Source of the DNA: an uncultured bacterium
Lineage (GTDB): Bacteria; Planctomycetota; UBA1135; GCA-002686595
Reading direction: 5' to 3'
NCBI GenBank assembly: GCA_937910685.1
Contig: CALEMP010000115.1
Coordinates: 1 to 35,964, forward strand
DNA length: 35,964 nucleotides
The number at the start of each line of letters is the position of its first letter. The stretch's first letter is position 1. The position numbers and the translations under genes are program-made. This document shows, one piece after another, positions 1 to 8,167 of this stretch. The notes beneath the pieces were generated by a model that saw only the letters and a list, made by a program, of their open reading frames with translations, was not told where the DNA came from and ran no database searches.

Positions 1-206
1 TCCGAGGCCCACTCATTTTAAGACAGGGGCGAGCCCTGAGGGCCCTCTGGGCCGATTGTGAACCCCGCTCGCGCCACATTCGGGTCCATTTACGCCAGAA
101 TGGTCCTCCGACCGTAACCAAACAGAACCATCTCGGTTCAATGACCGAAGATAACCAGCGTGCCCTTCTGGCCCGTTATTCAATAGTGACCCAAAACACC
201 ATTCTC

Positions 207-1322
207 ATGATTAAGTCATCCCACCTCCTTTCTCTCTTGGCGCCCCTCGCGCTGCTCCTGCCCGCCCAAGCCCAAGACTGCGACCAGGACTCATGCGATG
301 GGCAAGAGCGCGCCCAACGCACCTCGACACAATCCGTCCAGGACCCCGCCCCCAAGCCGAAGCGTCGGCAAGGCACCGATCGCGATGCGATCAAGAAACG
401 TCTCCTGAAAAAGTACGACGCCAATGGGGACGGCGAGCTCGACCGAAAAGAGTTGGCCAAAGCCCGCAAGGACGGTGCCCTACCCAACCGCGGCCAAGAG
501 CCCCAAGACAAGAAAGGCAAGAAGCCCCAGGGCGAAAAGGGCAAGAAGCCCCAAGGCGAGAAAGGCAAGAAGCCTAAGGACGGCGAAGGCAGCACCCCTC
601 CCGCAAAGAGTTTCACCCGCGAAGATTACAAAAACGCCAAGAAGAAGATCGACGCAATGGTCGCCGCCGGCAAGGTCAGCCAGGAAGACGCTGACAAGAG
701 ACTCAGCCGCATGCGTCAGTCCATGGGCAAGAAGCCCCAGGGCGGCGAAGGCAACACTGCACCCGCCAAGAGTTACACCCGCGAAGATTTCAAAAACGCC
801 AAGAAGAAACTCGACGCAATGGTCGCCGAAGGCAAGGTCAGCCAAGAAGACGCTGACAAGAGACTCAGCCGCATGCGTCAGTCCATGGGCAAGAAGCCCC
901 AGGGTCAAGAGCCCCAGCCGGACGGCAAGCGCCCCGAGCGCGATGCGATCAAAAAACGTCTCCTGAAAAAGTACGACGCCAATGGGGACGGCGAGCTCGA
1001 CCGAAAAGAGTTGGCCAAAGCCCGCAAGGACGGCGCCCTACCCGGCGTCGGTCAGCGCGGTAAAGAGCCCGAGGGCGGAGAGCCCCAGCCGGACGGCAAG
1101 CGCCCCGAACGGGAGGCGATCAGAAAGCGTATCTTGAAAAAGTACGACGCGAACGGGGACGGCGAGCTCAGCCGGGAAGAAATGGCCCAAGCACGGAAGG
1201 ATGGCGCTCTGCCCGGCCGCGGCCAGGGCGAAAAGCCCCAGGAAGGCGAAACCAAGAAGCCCAAGGAAGGCGAAGGGGAGACCCCCAAGAAGCGCAAGGG
1301 CAAGCGCGGCAAGATTGGCTGA
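207..1322 (+). CDS. Exported EF-hand repeat protein, Lys/Pro-rich
   Basis: The 371-residue protein starts at the ATG that gives a clean signal peptide (MIKSSHLLSLLAPLALLLPAQA); the frame stays open upstream to 141, but that would bury the signal. After cleavage come three canonical EF-hand loops of the form DANGDGELxRxE at about residues 71-82, 257-268 and 314-325, with acidic residues at loop positions 1, 5, 9 and 12, so calcium binding is likely. Between loops 1 and 2 lie two copies of a helical unit beginning S-F/Y-TREDxKNAKKK (from residues 135 and 189), separated by short K/P/Q/G-rich linkers. The protein is very basic outside the loops. Signal peptide and EF-hands are read directly; a role in the envelope or in calcium-dependent interaction is inference. 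It has no operon partner and ends just before a strong hairpin. Confidence 0.8.
   Translation: MIKSSHLLSLLAPLALLLPAQAQDCDQDSCDGQERAQRTSTQSVQDPAPKPKRRQGTDRDAIKKRLLKKYDANGDGELDRKELAKARKDGALPNRGQEPQDKKGKKPQGEKGKKPQGEKGKKPKDGEGSTPPAKSFTREDYKNAKKKIDAMVAAGKVSQEDADKRLSRMRQSMGKKPQGGEGNTAPAKSYTREDFKNAKKKLDAMVAEGKVSQEDADKRLSRMRQSMGKKPQGQEPQPDGKRPERDAIKKRLLKKYDANGDGELDRKELAKARKDGALPGVGQRGKEPEGGEPQPDGKRPEREAIRKRILKKYDANGDGELSREEMAQARKDGALPGRGQGEKPQEGETKKPKEGEGETPKKRKGKRGKIG
381..1210 (+). repeat. Internal direct repeats in the EF-hand gene
   Basis: Two nested repeat families are visible in the DNA. An approximately 100-bp EF-hand unit occurs at about 381-486 and 939-1044 with only a few mismatches, plus a more diverged third copy near 1110-1210. 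A 54-codon unit occurs at about 609-742 and 771-904 and is also nearly identical. Synonymous positions are conserved too, which points to recent duplication or gene conversion rather than only selection on the protein. Confidence 0.85.
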
Positions 1323-1364
1323 ACTAAAGAACCTCTTGGTTCCCACTTGGAATCCAAGTGAAGA

Positions 1365-1404
1365 AGAATGCGCCCCCGGATGATCTCATCCGGGGGCGCA
1401 TTCT
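1365..1404. terminator. Bidirectional terminator hairpin
   Basis: A perfect inverted repeat with 19-bp arms (1365-1383 and 1386-1404), containing CGCCCCCGGATGA and its complement, separated by two bases; in practice the loop would be a few bases larger. It sits 42 bp after the EF-hand gene stop and about 30 bp from the accD stop on the other strand, so it can close both convergent transcripts. T-rich flanks are weak on both sides. Confidence 0.75.
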
Positions 1405-1433
1405 ATTCTATGCCCGTCTATGGTCAGGATGCT

Positions 1434-2408
1434 TCAGCTGGCTCCGTCCGCCACCTGCCCAGCTTCCTCGTCTTTGGGAGTCCGTCCGCGCTCGTCTTCG
1501 AGCAACTTGAGGGCCGCGGTTGCGCGACCACGCCCCGCGTACTCTTGCCAATTGGCCGTGCCGTAGTCGATCAGTTTGGCCAGCATCCCGGGCAGCTCCT
1601 CCCGGGAAACAATCGAATCGAGTTGACCCTTTGCCATCAGGAACTCTGCTCGCTGGAATCCCGGAGGCAACTCCTGACGAATGGTGCTGGCAATCACCCG
1701 AGGCCCGGCAAAACCGATCAGGGCACCGGGCTCCGCCAGGGTTAAATCGCAAACCGTGGCAAAGGACGCGGTCACGCCTCCGGTAGTCGGGTTGGTCATG
1801 ACGCAGATCGAAAGCCCCCCCGCGTCGGACAGTTCCGCCAAGGCGGAACATGTCTTGGCCATTTGCATCAGGGACAACATCCCCTCGTGCATGCGGGCTC
1901 CGCCGGAACTTGTGAACAGGACCAGGGGATACTTCTTCTCCCTTGCGGTCTCGGCAGCGAGGGCAATTTTCTCACCCACCACTTCGCCCATGGAACCACC
2001 CATGAACCGGAAGTCGAGCACTGCCAAAACCACTGGCCGTCCCTGGATCTCACCGGTGCCACAGATCAGTGCATCGTTCTGTCCGGTGCGTTGGACCGTG
2101 CGCTCAATTTTCTCCCCATAGGGCACAGAGTCCATGAAGTTCAAACGGTCGAGACTCGTCAAGTCCGCAAAGTGCTCCTCCCAACTGCCCTCATCGAGAG
2201 TGCTCTGGATGCGCGCAGGCCCCGCCAGGGTGAAGTGAAAACTGCACTTGGGGCAGACCATGCCTTTCTCTTCCAACTCCTTGCGGTAGATCGTGGTCGT
2301 GCAGCCTTCGCACTTCATCCACAAGCCACCGGGCATATCCTTCTTCTTGAAGCGTATGCGCGCAATACGGCCAGACTTGCCTTCGTCTTTGGGTGTGTTA
2401 CTTGCCAT
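1434..2408 (-). CDS. accD: Acetyl-CoA carboxylase, carboxyltransferase subunit beta
   Basis: AccD pairs with AccA to move the carboxyl group from biotin to acetyl-CoA, giving malonyl-CoA for fatty acid synthesis in the cytoplasm. The 324-residue length is usual for the family. The N-terminal zinc ribbon is complete (C33-x2-C36 and C52-x2-C55), followed by the crotonase-like carboxyltransferase core, with the SSGGARMHEG and GGVTASFA segments and the oxyanion glycines. It starts 26 bp after rpe on the same strand and is the last gene of the gap-pgk-rpe-accD run. No accA, accB or accC is in the window. The C-terminus is acidic and variable, as is common. Confidence 0.96.
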   Translation of the reverse strand: MASNTPKDEGKSGRIARIRFKKKDMPGGLWMKCEGCTTTIYRKELEEKGMVCPKCSFHFTLAGPARIQSTLDEGSWEEHFADLTSLDRLNFMDSVPYGEKIERTVQRTGQNDALICGTGEIQGRPVVLAVLDFRFMGGSMGEVVGEKIALAAETAREKKYPLVLFTSSGGARMHEGMLSLMQMAKTCSALAELSDAGGLSICVMTNPTTGGVTASFATVCDLTLAEPGALIGFAGPRVIASTIRQELPPGFQRAEFLMAKGQLDSIVSREELPGMLAKLIDYGTANWQEYAGRGRATAALKLLEDERGRTPKDEEAGQVADGAS

Positions 2409-2434
2409 GGTTGTCTCGGGTAATCGGGTCGAGC

Positions 2435-3124
2435 TCAGGAGGGATTGGCGGCCACGGCGGCCTCGGCCAATTGACGGAATTCGGTGATGCGCTGCTTCAC
2501 ATCGGGAGCGCCAAAGATGGCGGAGCCGCTGACCAGCACATCAGCGCCGGCCTCGGCACAAAGGGGCAGGGTCTCACCGTTCAGGCCCCCGTCCATTTCC
2601 ACGTGCCCCTGAAACCCTAGGGTCCGCAGGCGGCGTGTCTTGTCCAAGACTTCGGGCATGAACGACTGGCCGCCGAAACCGGGGAAGACGCTCATCACGA
2701 GCACCATGTCCAACTCGTCCAACAGTTCTTCCCAGGGCTCTAGGGCAGTATCCGGGTTGAGGGCCAGCCCGACCTTGGCGATGCCGTGCTTGCGGCAAGC
2801 GGCGATCACTTCCCGGGCACCTGCCACCCCATCCACTGCTTCCGCGTGAAAGGTCCAGACATGGGCGCCAGCTTTCGCGTAGGCCTCGACCCACTGCAGG
2901 GGGTTCTCGATCATCACGTGCACGTCGAGGGGCGCACGGGCCACCTTCGCAAGGGCCGCCACCACCGGGGGGCCAATGGTCAGATTCGGCACAAAGTGCC
3001 CATCCATCACATCGATATGCAGCCAATCTGCACCCGCGTCTTCAATGCGGAGCACCTCTTCCCCTAGGCGTGAAAAGTCAGAGGAAAGCAAACTGGGGGC
3101 AATCAGCATGGGTCGCGGAGACAT
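2435..3124 (-). CDS. rpe: Ribulose-phosphate 3-epimerase
   Basis: Interconverts D-ribulose 5-phosphate and D-xylulose 5-phosphate in the pentose phosphate pathway. The start at 3124 gives MSPRPMLIAPSLLSSDF, matching the usual N-terminus; the open frame reaches 3190, and ATG 3109 is a second choice. The TIM-barrel signatures are present: LHIDVMDGHFVPN with metal ligands H36 and D38, DVHVMIENP with the next histidine, MSVFPGFGGQ, and VEMDGGLN with the catalytic aspartate. Length is 229 residues, normal for the family. It lies between pgk and accD with short gaps and the same direction, so co-transcription is likely. Xylulose 5-phosphate made by the xylAB genes at 24.5-27.1 kb would be a substrate for this enzyme. 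Confidence 0.96.
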   Translation of the reverse strand: MSPRPMLIAPSLLSSDFSRLGEEVLRIEDAGADWLHIDVMDGHFVPNLTIGPPVVAALAKVARAPLDVHVMIENPLQWVEAYAKAGAHVWTFHAEAVDGVAGAREVIAACRKHGIAKVGLALNPDTALEPWEELLDELDMVLVMSVFPGFGGQSFMPEVLDKTRRLRTLGFQGHVEMDGGLNGETLPLCAEAGADVLVSGSAIFGAPDVKQRITEFRQLAEAAVAANPS

Positions 3125-3216
3125 GGGGGCCAGAGGGGGGAACTCGAGAAGGCTCCAGCCTACCCAACCGCTCCATCGGCACGACCGCAAAATCCGAACT
3201 TTGGCGCAGGGATAGA

Positions 3217-4404
3217 TCAGTCCCTGGAAAGGGCTGCAATTCCCGGCAGAATTTTCCCCTCCAGCAACTCCAAGGAGGCCCCGCCCCCGGTGGACACGTG
3301 GTCCACCTCAGCGGCCAGGCCCAGCTGCTGGATCGCGGCCACGGAATCTCCGCCGCCCACCACCGTGAAGCCCTGGGCCCCAGCCAGGGCGCGGCCCACG
3401 CCCCGGGTCCCCTCGGAAAAGGCCTCGAATTCAAAGACCCCCATGGGACCATTCCAAACCACGGTGCCGGCTTGGGTCACCTGCCCGGCGAAAGCAGCCT
3501 GGGTGACGGGCCCGATGTCCAGGCCCATGCGCCCGTCGGGAATTTCGATACCGCAAACCTCGGCCAGCGCATCAGCGCCAAAGTGGTCTGCTACCCGATG
3601 ATCCACGGGCAAGCAAAGCTCCACTCCCCGTTCTTGCGCCTTTTTGAGGGCCGCTCGACAGGTATCTAGATGTTGCTCTTCGAACAAACTCGCGCCGATC
3701 GAATGGCCCTGGGCAGCGAGGAAGGTGTAGGCCATGCCGCCTCCAACCAAGAGCGCATCCACCTTGTCGAGCAAGGCATCCACCACCGCTAACTTGTCCG
3801 AGACCTTGGCTCCCCCCAGGATCGCAACCAAGGGGCGCTTGGGGTCTTCGAGCACCCCACGGAAGGCATCGACTTCCGCTTCAAGCAACAGACCGGCCGC
3901 GGAGGGCAAGTGTTGTGGGATGCCAGACACGGAGGAATGCGCCCGGTGGCAAGCACCAAAAGCATCGTTCACAAAAGCGTCTCCCAGGGCGGCAAAATCC
4001 CTGGCCAATTGGTCGTCCCCTTTGGTTTCGCCCCCATGAAAGCGCACGTTTTCAAGCAACACAACCGAACCCGGAGCTGCGCCCTCGATTCCCGCTTGCG
4101 CCACAGGCCCCACGCTCTCATCCAGCTTGACCACTTCGCTGCCCAAGAGCTCGGCTAACCGCACACCAATCACGTCGACCCGCAAAGCCTCCACCACCTG
4201 CCCCTTAGGGCGACCAAAGTGGCACAGGCACACCGGTTTGGCGCCCCGCTTCAGCAGACTGCGCAGGGTGGGCAAGGCTGCCCGAATGCGCGTGTCATCG
4301 GTGATCGCGCCAGCATCATCGAGGGGCACGTTGAAGTCCACCCGCAGGAGAACCACTAGGCCCTCGACGGGCAAGTCAGCAAGGGTGCGGCAGTTAAGAC
4401 TCAT
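3217..4404 (-). CDS. pgk: Phosphoglycerate kinase
   Basis: Cytoplasmic glycolytic enzyme transferring phosphate from 1,3-bisphosphoglycerate to ADP. The 395-residue product has the complete family pattern: LLRVDFNVPLDD near the N-terminus, the CHFGRPKG segment, SVSGIP, the LGGAKVSDKL hinge, WNGPMGVFE, and the C-terminal GGGDSVAAIQQLG and STGGGASLELLEGK nucleotide-binding segments. The ATG at 4404 gives a normal N-terminus. It lies 72 bp downstream of gap, with which it is functionally coupled, and about 92 bp before rpe. Confidence 0.98.
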   Translation of the reverse strand: MSLNCRTLADLPVEGLVVLLRVDFNVPLDDAGAITDDTRIRAALPTLRSLLKRGAKPVCLCHFGRPKGQVVEALRVDVIGVRLAELLGSEVVKLDESVGPVAQAGIEGAAPGSVVLLENVRFHGGETKGDDQLARDFAALGDAFVNDAFGACHRAHSSVSGIPQHLPSAAGLLLEAEVDAFRGVLEDPKRPLVAILGGAKVSDKLAVVDALLDKVDALLVGGGMAYTFLAAQGHSIGASLFEEQHLDTCRAALKKAQERGVELCLPVDHRVADHFGADALAEVCGIEIPDGRMGLDIGPVTQAAFAGQVTQAGTVVWNGPMGVFEFEAFSEGTRGVGRALAGAQGFTVVGGGDSVAAIQQLGLAAEVDHVSTGGGASLELLEGKILPGIAALSRD

Positions 4405-4476
4405 AGCTTCTGCAGATCAAAATCGGAGACTAGGGGCAATCGAGAAACCTTCCCAATTGCCCCAAAACGGCAAACT

Positions 4477-5517
4477 TCAGCCCTTTTTGGAGGCAGCCTT
4501 CTTGCGCTTGGCGGGCAACTTCATCTTGTGGGAGAAGCGCATCAGCTGCACCACACGGTTGGAGTAACCCCACTCGTTGTCATACCAGGAGACGACCTTG
4601 ACCATCTTGTCAGCGATCATCATGGTGGCCCCCCCATCGACGATGGAACTGTGGGGATCCCCCACGATGTCCTGGGAAACGATGGGGTCGTCCGTGTAGC
4701 CCAGGACGCCCTTCATGCCCTTACTCTTAGCGGCCTTCGCGAAGACCGCGTTAATCTGCTCGACCGTTGCCTTCTTCTTCAGCACGGCGACCAGGTCCAC
4801 CACGGAACCGTCGGGAACGGGAACGCGCATGGACATACCATCCAGTTTGCCAGCCAACTTGGGCAGAACCTTGCCCACGGCCCGGGCTGCGCCGGTACTG
4901 GTGGGGATGATGTTTTGAGCTGCGGCGCGTGAACGGCGCAGGTCCCCGTGGGGCAAGTCGAGGATCCGCTGATCGTTGGTGTAGGCGTGAACCGTGGTCA
5001 TCAACCCGTGCTGGATGCCGAAGTTATCGTCGAGCACCTTGGCAATGGGCGCCAAGCAGTTGGTGGTGCAAGATGCGTTGGAGATGATCCGGTCGGATGC
5101 CTTGAGGGAACCCTCGTTGACCCCCATGACCACCATGGCGTCGATCGCGTCCTTGGGCGGCACGGTCAGCAACACGCGCTTGGCGCCAGCGGTCAAGTGC
5201 ATGGAACATGCCTCACGGGTGGCAAATACGCCGGTGGCTTCCACCACAAAATCAATCCGGTTGGCCGCGTGGGGCAGCTTGGAAGGATCGCGCTCAGCGG
5301 TCACTTCGATCTTGACCCCATCCACGCGCATGCCGCCTTTGACGGAGGTGACCTTTCCGGGGTAACGCCCGTGCACGGAGTCGTACTTCAGGAGGTGGGC
5401 CAGGACTTCCGGCTGGGTCAGGTCATTGATCGAAACAACCTCGCAGCCGGGGGTGTTCTGGATGATGCGGAAGACGTTTCGGCCGATTCGGCCGAAGCCA
5501 TTGATCGCGATGCGCAT
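4477..5517 (-). CDS. gap: Glyceraldehyde-3-phosphate dehydrogenase, type I
   Basis: Oxidative phosphorylation of glyceraldehyde 3-phosphate with NAD. The start at ATG 5517 gives MRIAINGFGRIGRN, the exact family N-terminus; a TTG at 5532 would add five residues. The NAD-preferring aspartate is present (D32 in SINDLT), the catalytic site is SNASCTTNC with C150, and the base histidine is H177 in TTVHAYT. The C-terminus carries a short lysine-rich tail after the usual end, which is unusual but small. It is the first gene of the gap-pgk-rpe-accD run, so the promoter is expected in the 5518-5721 divergent gap. Confidence 0.98.
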   Translation of the reverse strand: MRIAINGFGRIGRNVFRIIQNTPGCEVVSINDLTQPEVLAHLLKYDSVHGRYPGKVTSVKGGMRVDGVKIEVTAERDPSKLPHAANRIDFVVEATGVFATREACSMHLTAGAKRVLLTVPPKDAIDAMVVMGVNEGSLKASDRIISNASCTTNCLAPIAKVLDDNFGIQHGLMTTVHAYTNDQRILDLPHGDLRRSRAAAQNIIPTSTGAARAVGKVLPKLAGKLDGMSMRVPVPDGSVVDLVAVLKKKATVEQINAVFAKAAKSKGMKGVLGYTDDPIVSQDIVGDPHSSIVDGGATMMIADKMVKVVSWYDNEWGYSNRVVQLMRFSHKMKLPAKRKKAASKKG

Positions 5518-5721
5518 AGATTCTGTGGGCAAGGGGAGGGTTAGCTTTTACACTCCTTGAAAGCAGGAGCTTGAGGGCTAGGGATGGTTTGAAGGTGCTG
5601 TGGATCGCCCAGCCGGAGAACCTTGGGAGGTCACCGATTTTTAGGACGATTCGGCGGGAGAGAATACGAGTCTCAGCCGATTGCATCAATACGCGTCTTT
5701 ATTCCTGTATCTGCTCAGCCC
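5518..5721. promoter_or_regulatory. Divergent intergenic region between gap and tilS
   Basis: A 204-bp gap that should hold promoters for the gap operon and for tilS. No confident consensus -35/-10 pair was found. A TTGCAT at 5681-5686 with A/T-rich sequence near 5697-5710 could serve tilS, and the T/A-rich stretch near 5545-5553 could serve gap. No clear operator repeat or riboswitch was seen. Confidence 0.3.
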
Positions 5722-7287
5722 ATGCCCAGCCCCCAATCACCCCCGCCCAGGCCCACGGATCCGTGGTCCCAACGATGGGCCGGTCTTGCCCGAGCCGCAG
5801 GCTTGCGTCCCACAGAGCCCGTGGCCATAGCCCTCTCAGGGGGCGCTGACAGTATTTTCCTGTTGCATGCCCTGGCCCGGGCCGCCGAAAAGCCCCGGGT
5901 CCTCGCGATCCACGTGGATCACGGACTCAGAGACCAAGATTCCCAGGATGACGCCGCCTTCTGCGCCCGCACCGCCGCCCGTCTGCAGGTGTCCTTTGCC
6001 CGCCTCCGGGTCGAACTGGATCCAAACCCGTCCGGCCTCGAAGAACGCGCCCGCCATGCCCGCTACGAGGCCCTGGTGGAAGAAACCCAAAACAACGGCC
6101 TCGGCATCTTGCTTACGGGGCACCACGAGGACGACGCCCTCGAAACCCTGCTCCAGCGCTGGACCCGGGGCAGCGACTTGGCTGGCCTCCCCGGCCTCAA
6201 GCGCCGCTACACCATGTCCGATACCTCCGGGCGCAAGCTCACGGTGGTTCGACCCCTTCTGCCCCTGCGCCGGGAAGAGGTGCGCCAGATCCTAGTGGAT
6301 GCCCAAATTGAATGGCGCGAAGATGCCACCAATCAAGATCAGATTTTCACGCGCAACCGCATCCGAGAGGGCCTACTCCCAGCTCTCAATGACGCCAGCG
6401 AAGGTCAGGCCATTGATGGTCTGCGAGCCTTTGCCTCTGCGGTGGAATCCCTCGAAGGGGAACTCGCCAGTTGCACAGCACACATCACTTGGAGCAGCCG
6501 GGCCGATTTGACTCACTCGTCAGATCCCGCCCTGGGCTCTGCTCCCCAGCGAATCGAGCGCACCCGTATCAGCGCCCTGCCCACTCCCCTCCAACGGCGC
6601 ACCCTCTGGCGCCTGATCCAAGAAGGTTGTGGCGGCGCGCCCTCCCGCAGCCTATTGGATGGGGTAACCGAAGATCTCAGCGCGGGCCGTTTGGCCAAGC
6701 ACACGCTCCCCGGGGGCTGGCTCCTCGAACTTTCCCGGCATGAGCTAAGCCTGCTTCGCCCGCCCCTGGACCCTGATGCCGAGCCCAACGCCCTTGAGGC
6801 CCCTTGGACCCAGTCGATCCCCCTTGTCATTGACGGCACCACCATGCTGCCCGATGGCCGGCGCTTGACCACCAGTTGGGTCGAGACCCCCGGAGATCAA
6901 AACCACCCCAGCCGCGAGGACCAGGTCGAACTCGACTCCGAGTCCCTTCCCGAGAACCTCTTGGTCCGCCTTCCTCAGGCCGGAGACCGTTTTCAGGCCC
7001 TAGGTGCACCTGGGAAGCGCAAATTGACCCGATTCCTCTCTGATGCGGGCATTGCTCGTGAGCAACGGGCTCAGATTCCCCTCGTTCTAGCTGGGGAAGA
7101 GATCATTTGGGTTGCCGGAGTTCGTCCCGGTGACCGGCACCGCCTCCGGGAGGTTACCCGCAGGCGCCTGCGGCTCACCATCGAACCCGCTGGTGAAGGC
7201 ACGACCCCAATCTCGGAGCAATCTGAGCGCATCCTGGGCCCTTCGGCAGTGCCCCATGTGGAATCAAAGACCGGCGAATCGGTCTGA
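5722..7287 (+). CDS. tilS: tRNA(Ile)-lysidine synthetase
   Basis: TilS modifies the wobble cytidine of tRNA-Ile(CAU) to lysidine using ATP and lysine, switching it from AUG to AUA decoding. The PP-loop ATP-binding motif is intact (ALSGGADS), followed by HVDHGLR, the GHHEDDALETLLQRWTRGS segment and RNRIREGLLPAL. The last ~80 residues (VRLPQAGDRF to the RRLRLTI end) match the TilS C-terminal domain, including GKRKLTRFLSDAGI. The ATG at 5722 is chosen because it gives MPSPQSP just before the fold; the open frame extends to a TTG at 5623, adding 33 residues without family character. The 521-residue length is within the range for forms with the C-terminal domain. Essential in most bacteria. Confidence 0.93.
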   Translation: MPSPQSPPPRPTDPWSQRWAGLARAAGLRPTEPVAIALSGGADSIFLLHALARAAEKPRVLAIHVDHGLRDQDSQDDAAFCARTAARLQVSFARLRVELDPNPSGLEERARHARYEALVEETQNNGLGILLTGHHEDDALETLLQRWTRGSDLAGLPGLKRRYTMSDTSGRKLTVVRPLLPLRREEVRQILVDAQIEWREDATNQDQIFTRNRIREGLLPALNDASEGQAIDGLRAFASAVESLEGELASCTAHITWSSRADLTHSSDPALGSAPQRIERTRISALPTPLQRRTLWRLIQEGCGGAPSRSLLDGVTEDLSAGRLAKHTLPGGWLLELSRHELSLLRPPLDPDAEPNALEAPWTQSIPLVIDGTTMLPDGRRLTTSWVETPGDQNHPSREDQVELDSESLPENLLVRLPQAGDRFQALGAPGKRKLTRFLSDAGIAREQRAQIPLVLAGEEIIWVAGVRPGDRHRLREVTRRRLRLTIEPAGEGTTPISEQSERILGPSAVPHVESKTGESV

Positions 7288-7414
7288 AACGAATAGCTCA
7301 GGGCAGGTCGAGCCTCCCTGGATCCAAGAAAAAAAGCTGCCCCAACCCCAGCGAATTGGGACTGAAAGGGGTTTCCTCGCCCTTGCTCGTTACTATTCTC
7401 CCTGCCACTGAATC
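7288..7414 (+). promoter_or_regulatory. Gap before yggS with -10-like TATTCT
   Basis: 127 bp separate tilS from yggS. A TATTCT hexamer at 7394-7399 ends 15 bases before the yggS ATG and could be a -10 element giving a very short leader. An A-run at 7327-7334 follows the tilS stop without a convincing hairpin. Confidence 0.3.
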
Positions 7415-8167
7415 ATGGGAGCCTTGCAAGACAACCTAAAGCGCCTGAAGGCGCGCCTGAATGACGCCGAGCGAGCCGCTGGGCGGGCTGTGGGGTCTGT
7501 GCAGCTATTGCCGGTGACCAAGACGGCCGACCCGGCCTTGACCCTGGAGTTCGCCCGTGCTGGAGAGCTCGAGCTGGCCGAGAACCGGGTGCCCTTCCTC
7601 GAACAAAAGGCCGCTGAGCTGGCCGCCGCAGGGGTTCAAGTGCGTTGGCACTTTATCGGGCACTTGCAGCGGAACAAAGCCCGCCGGGTGCTCCAACTAG
7701 CCGAGGTGATTCACTCGGTGGACAGCCTGCGCTTGATCGAAACCCTCGCGCGCATCGCTGAGGAAGAAAAACTACGGCCCCGAATATTCCTCGAAGTGCT
7801 CATGAGCAGCGAGAAAGAAAAGAGCGGGTTCGACCCCGCTGATCTCAAACCGGCCATCGAAGCAGTTATCGCGGCCCAGTGCTTTGACCTGGAAGGAATT
7901 ATGGTGATGGGGCCGCGGAATCCCGATGGCACCCAACAGGTATTCCAAAGGGCCAACATCCTGGCCCAAAGACTATCAGAGGCATTCCCGGATGCGTTCA
8001 GCAAGGACCATTGCCAGCTTTCCATGGGCATGAGCGGGGACTTGGAATTGGCGGTGGCTGCGGGCTCCCATGTGGTGCGTGTGGGCAGTGCTCTCTTTGA
8101 GGGACTTGAATCCTTGGGATCTTCCGCGCTGAAAGACCCAAAGAACGCCTCGGAGGGTGCCGCATGA
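7415..8167 (+). CDS. yggS: YggS/PROSC family PLP homeostasis protein
   Basis: Cytoplasmic pyridoxal-phosphate carrier protein of the alanine-racemase-like TIM-barrel fold; the family keeps PLP levels balanced and has no established catalytic reaction. The PLP lysine is K36 in LLPVTKTADP, and the signature HFIGHLQRNKARRV follows, with SVDSLRLIE, GIMVMGP, LSMGMSGDLELAVAAGS and VRVGSALFEG in the usual order. The 250 residues are slightly longer than usual because of a C-terminal tail after the glycine-rich end. Its TGA stop overlaps the kinase ATG by four bases (ATGA), so the two are translationally coupled. Confidence 0.93.
   Translation: MGALQDNLKRLKARLNDAERAAGRAVGSVQLLPVTKTADPALTLEFARAGELELAENRVPFLEQKAAELAAAGVQVRWHFIGHLQRNKARRVLQLAEVIHSVDSLRLIETLARIAEEEKLRPRIFLEVLMSSEKEKSGFDPADLKPAIEAVIAAQCFDLEGIMVMGPRNPDGTQQVFQRANILAQRLSEAFPDAFSKDHCQLSMGMSGDLELAVAAGSHVVRVGSALFEGLESLGSSALKDPKNASEGAA

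Noticed and set aside
1..206. Possible gene or RNA at the left edge
   Set aside because: No coding frame with sensible composition, no tRNA fold and no clear promoter could be supported; treated as upstream sequence of the EF-hand gene.
381..1044. Repeats resembling a CRISPR or satellite array
   Set aside because: The units are in frame, encode EF-hands and helices, and differ in spacing; there are no short unique spacers.
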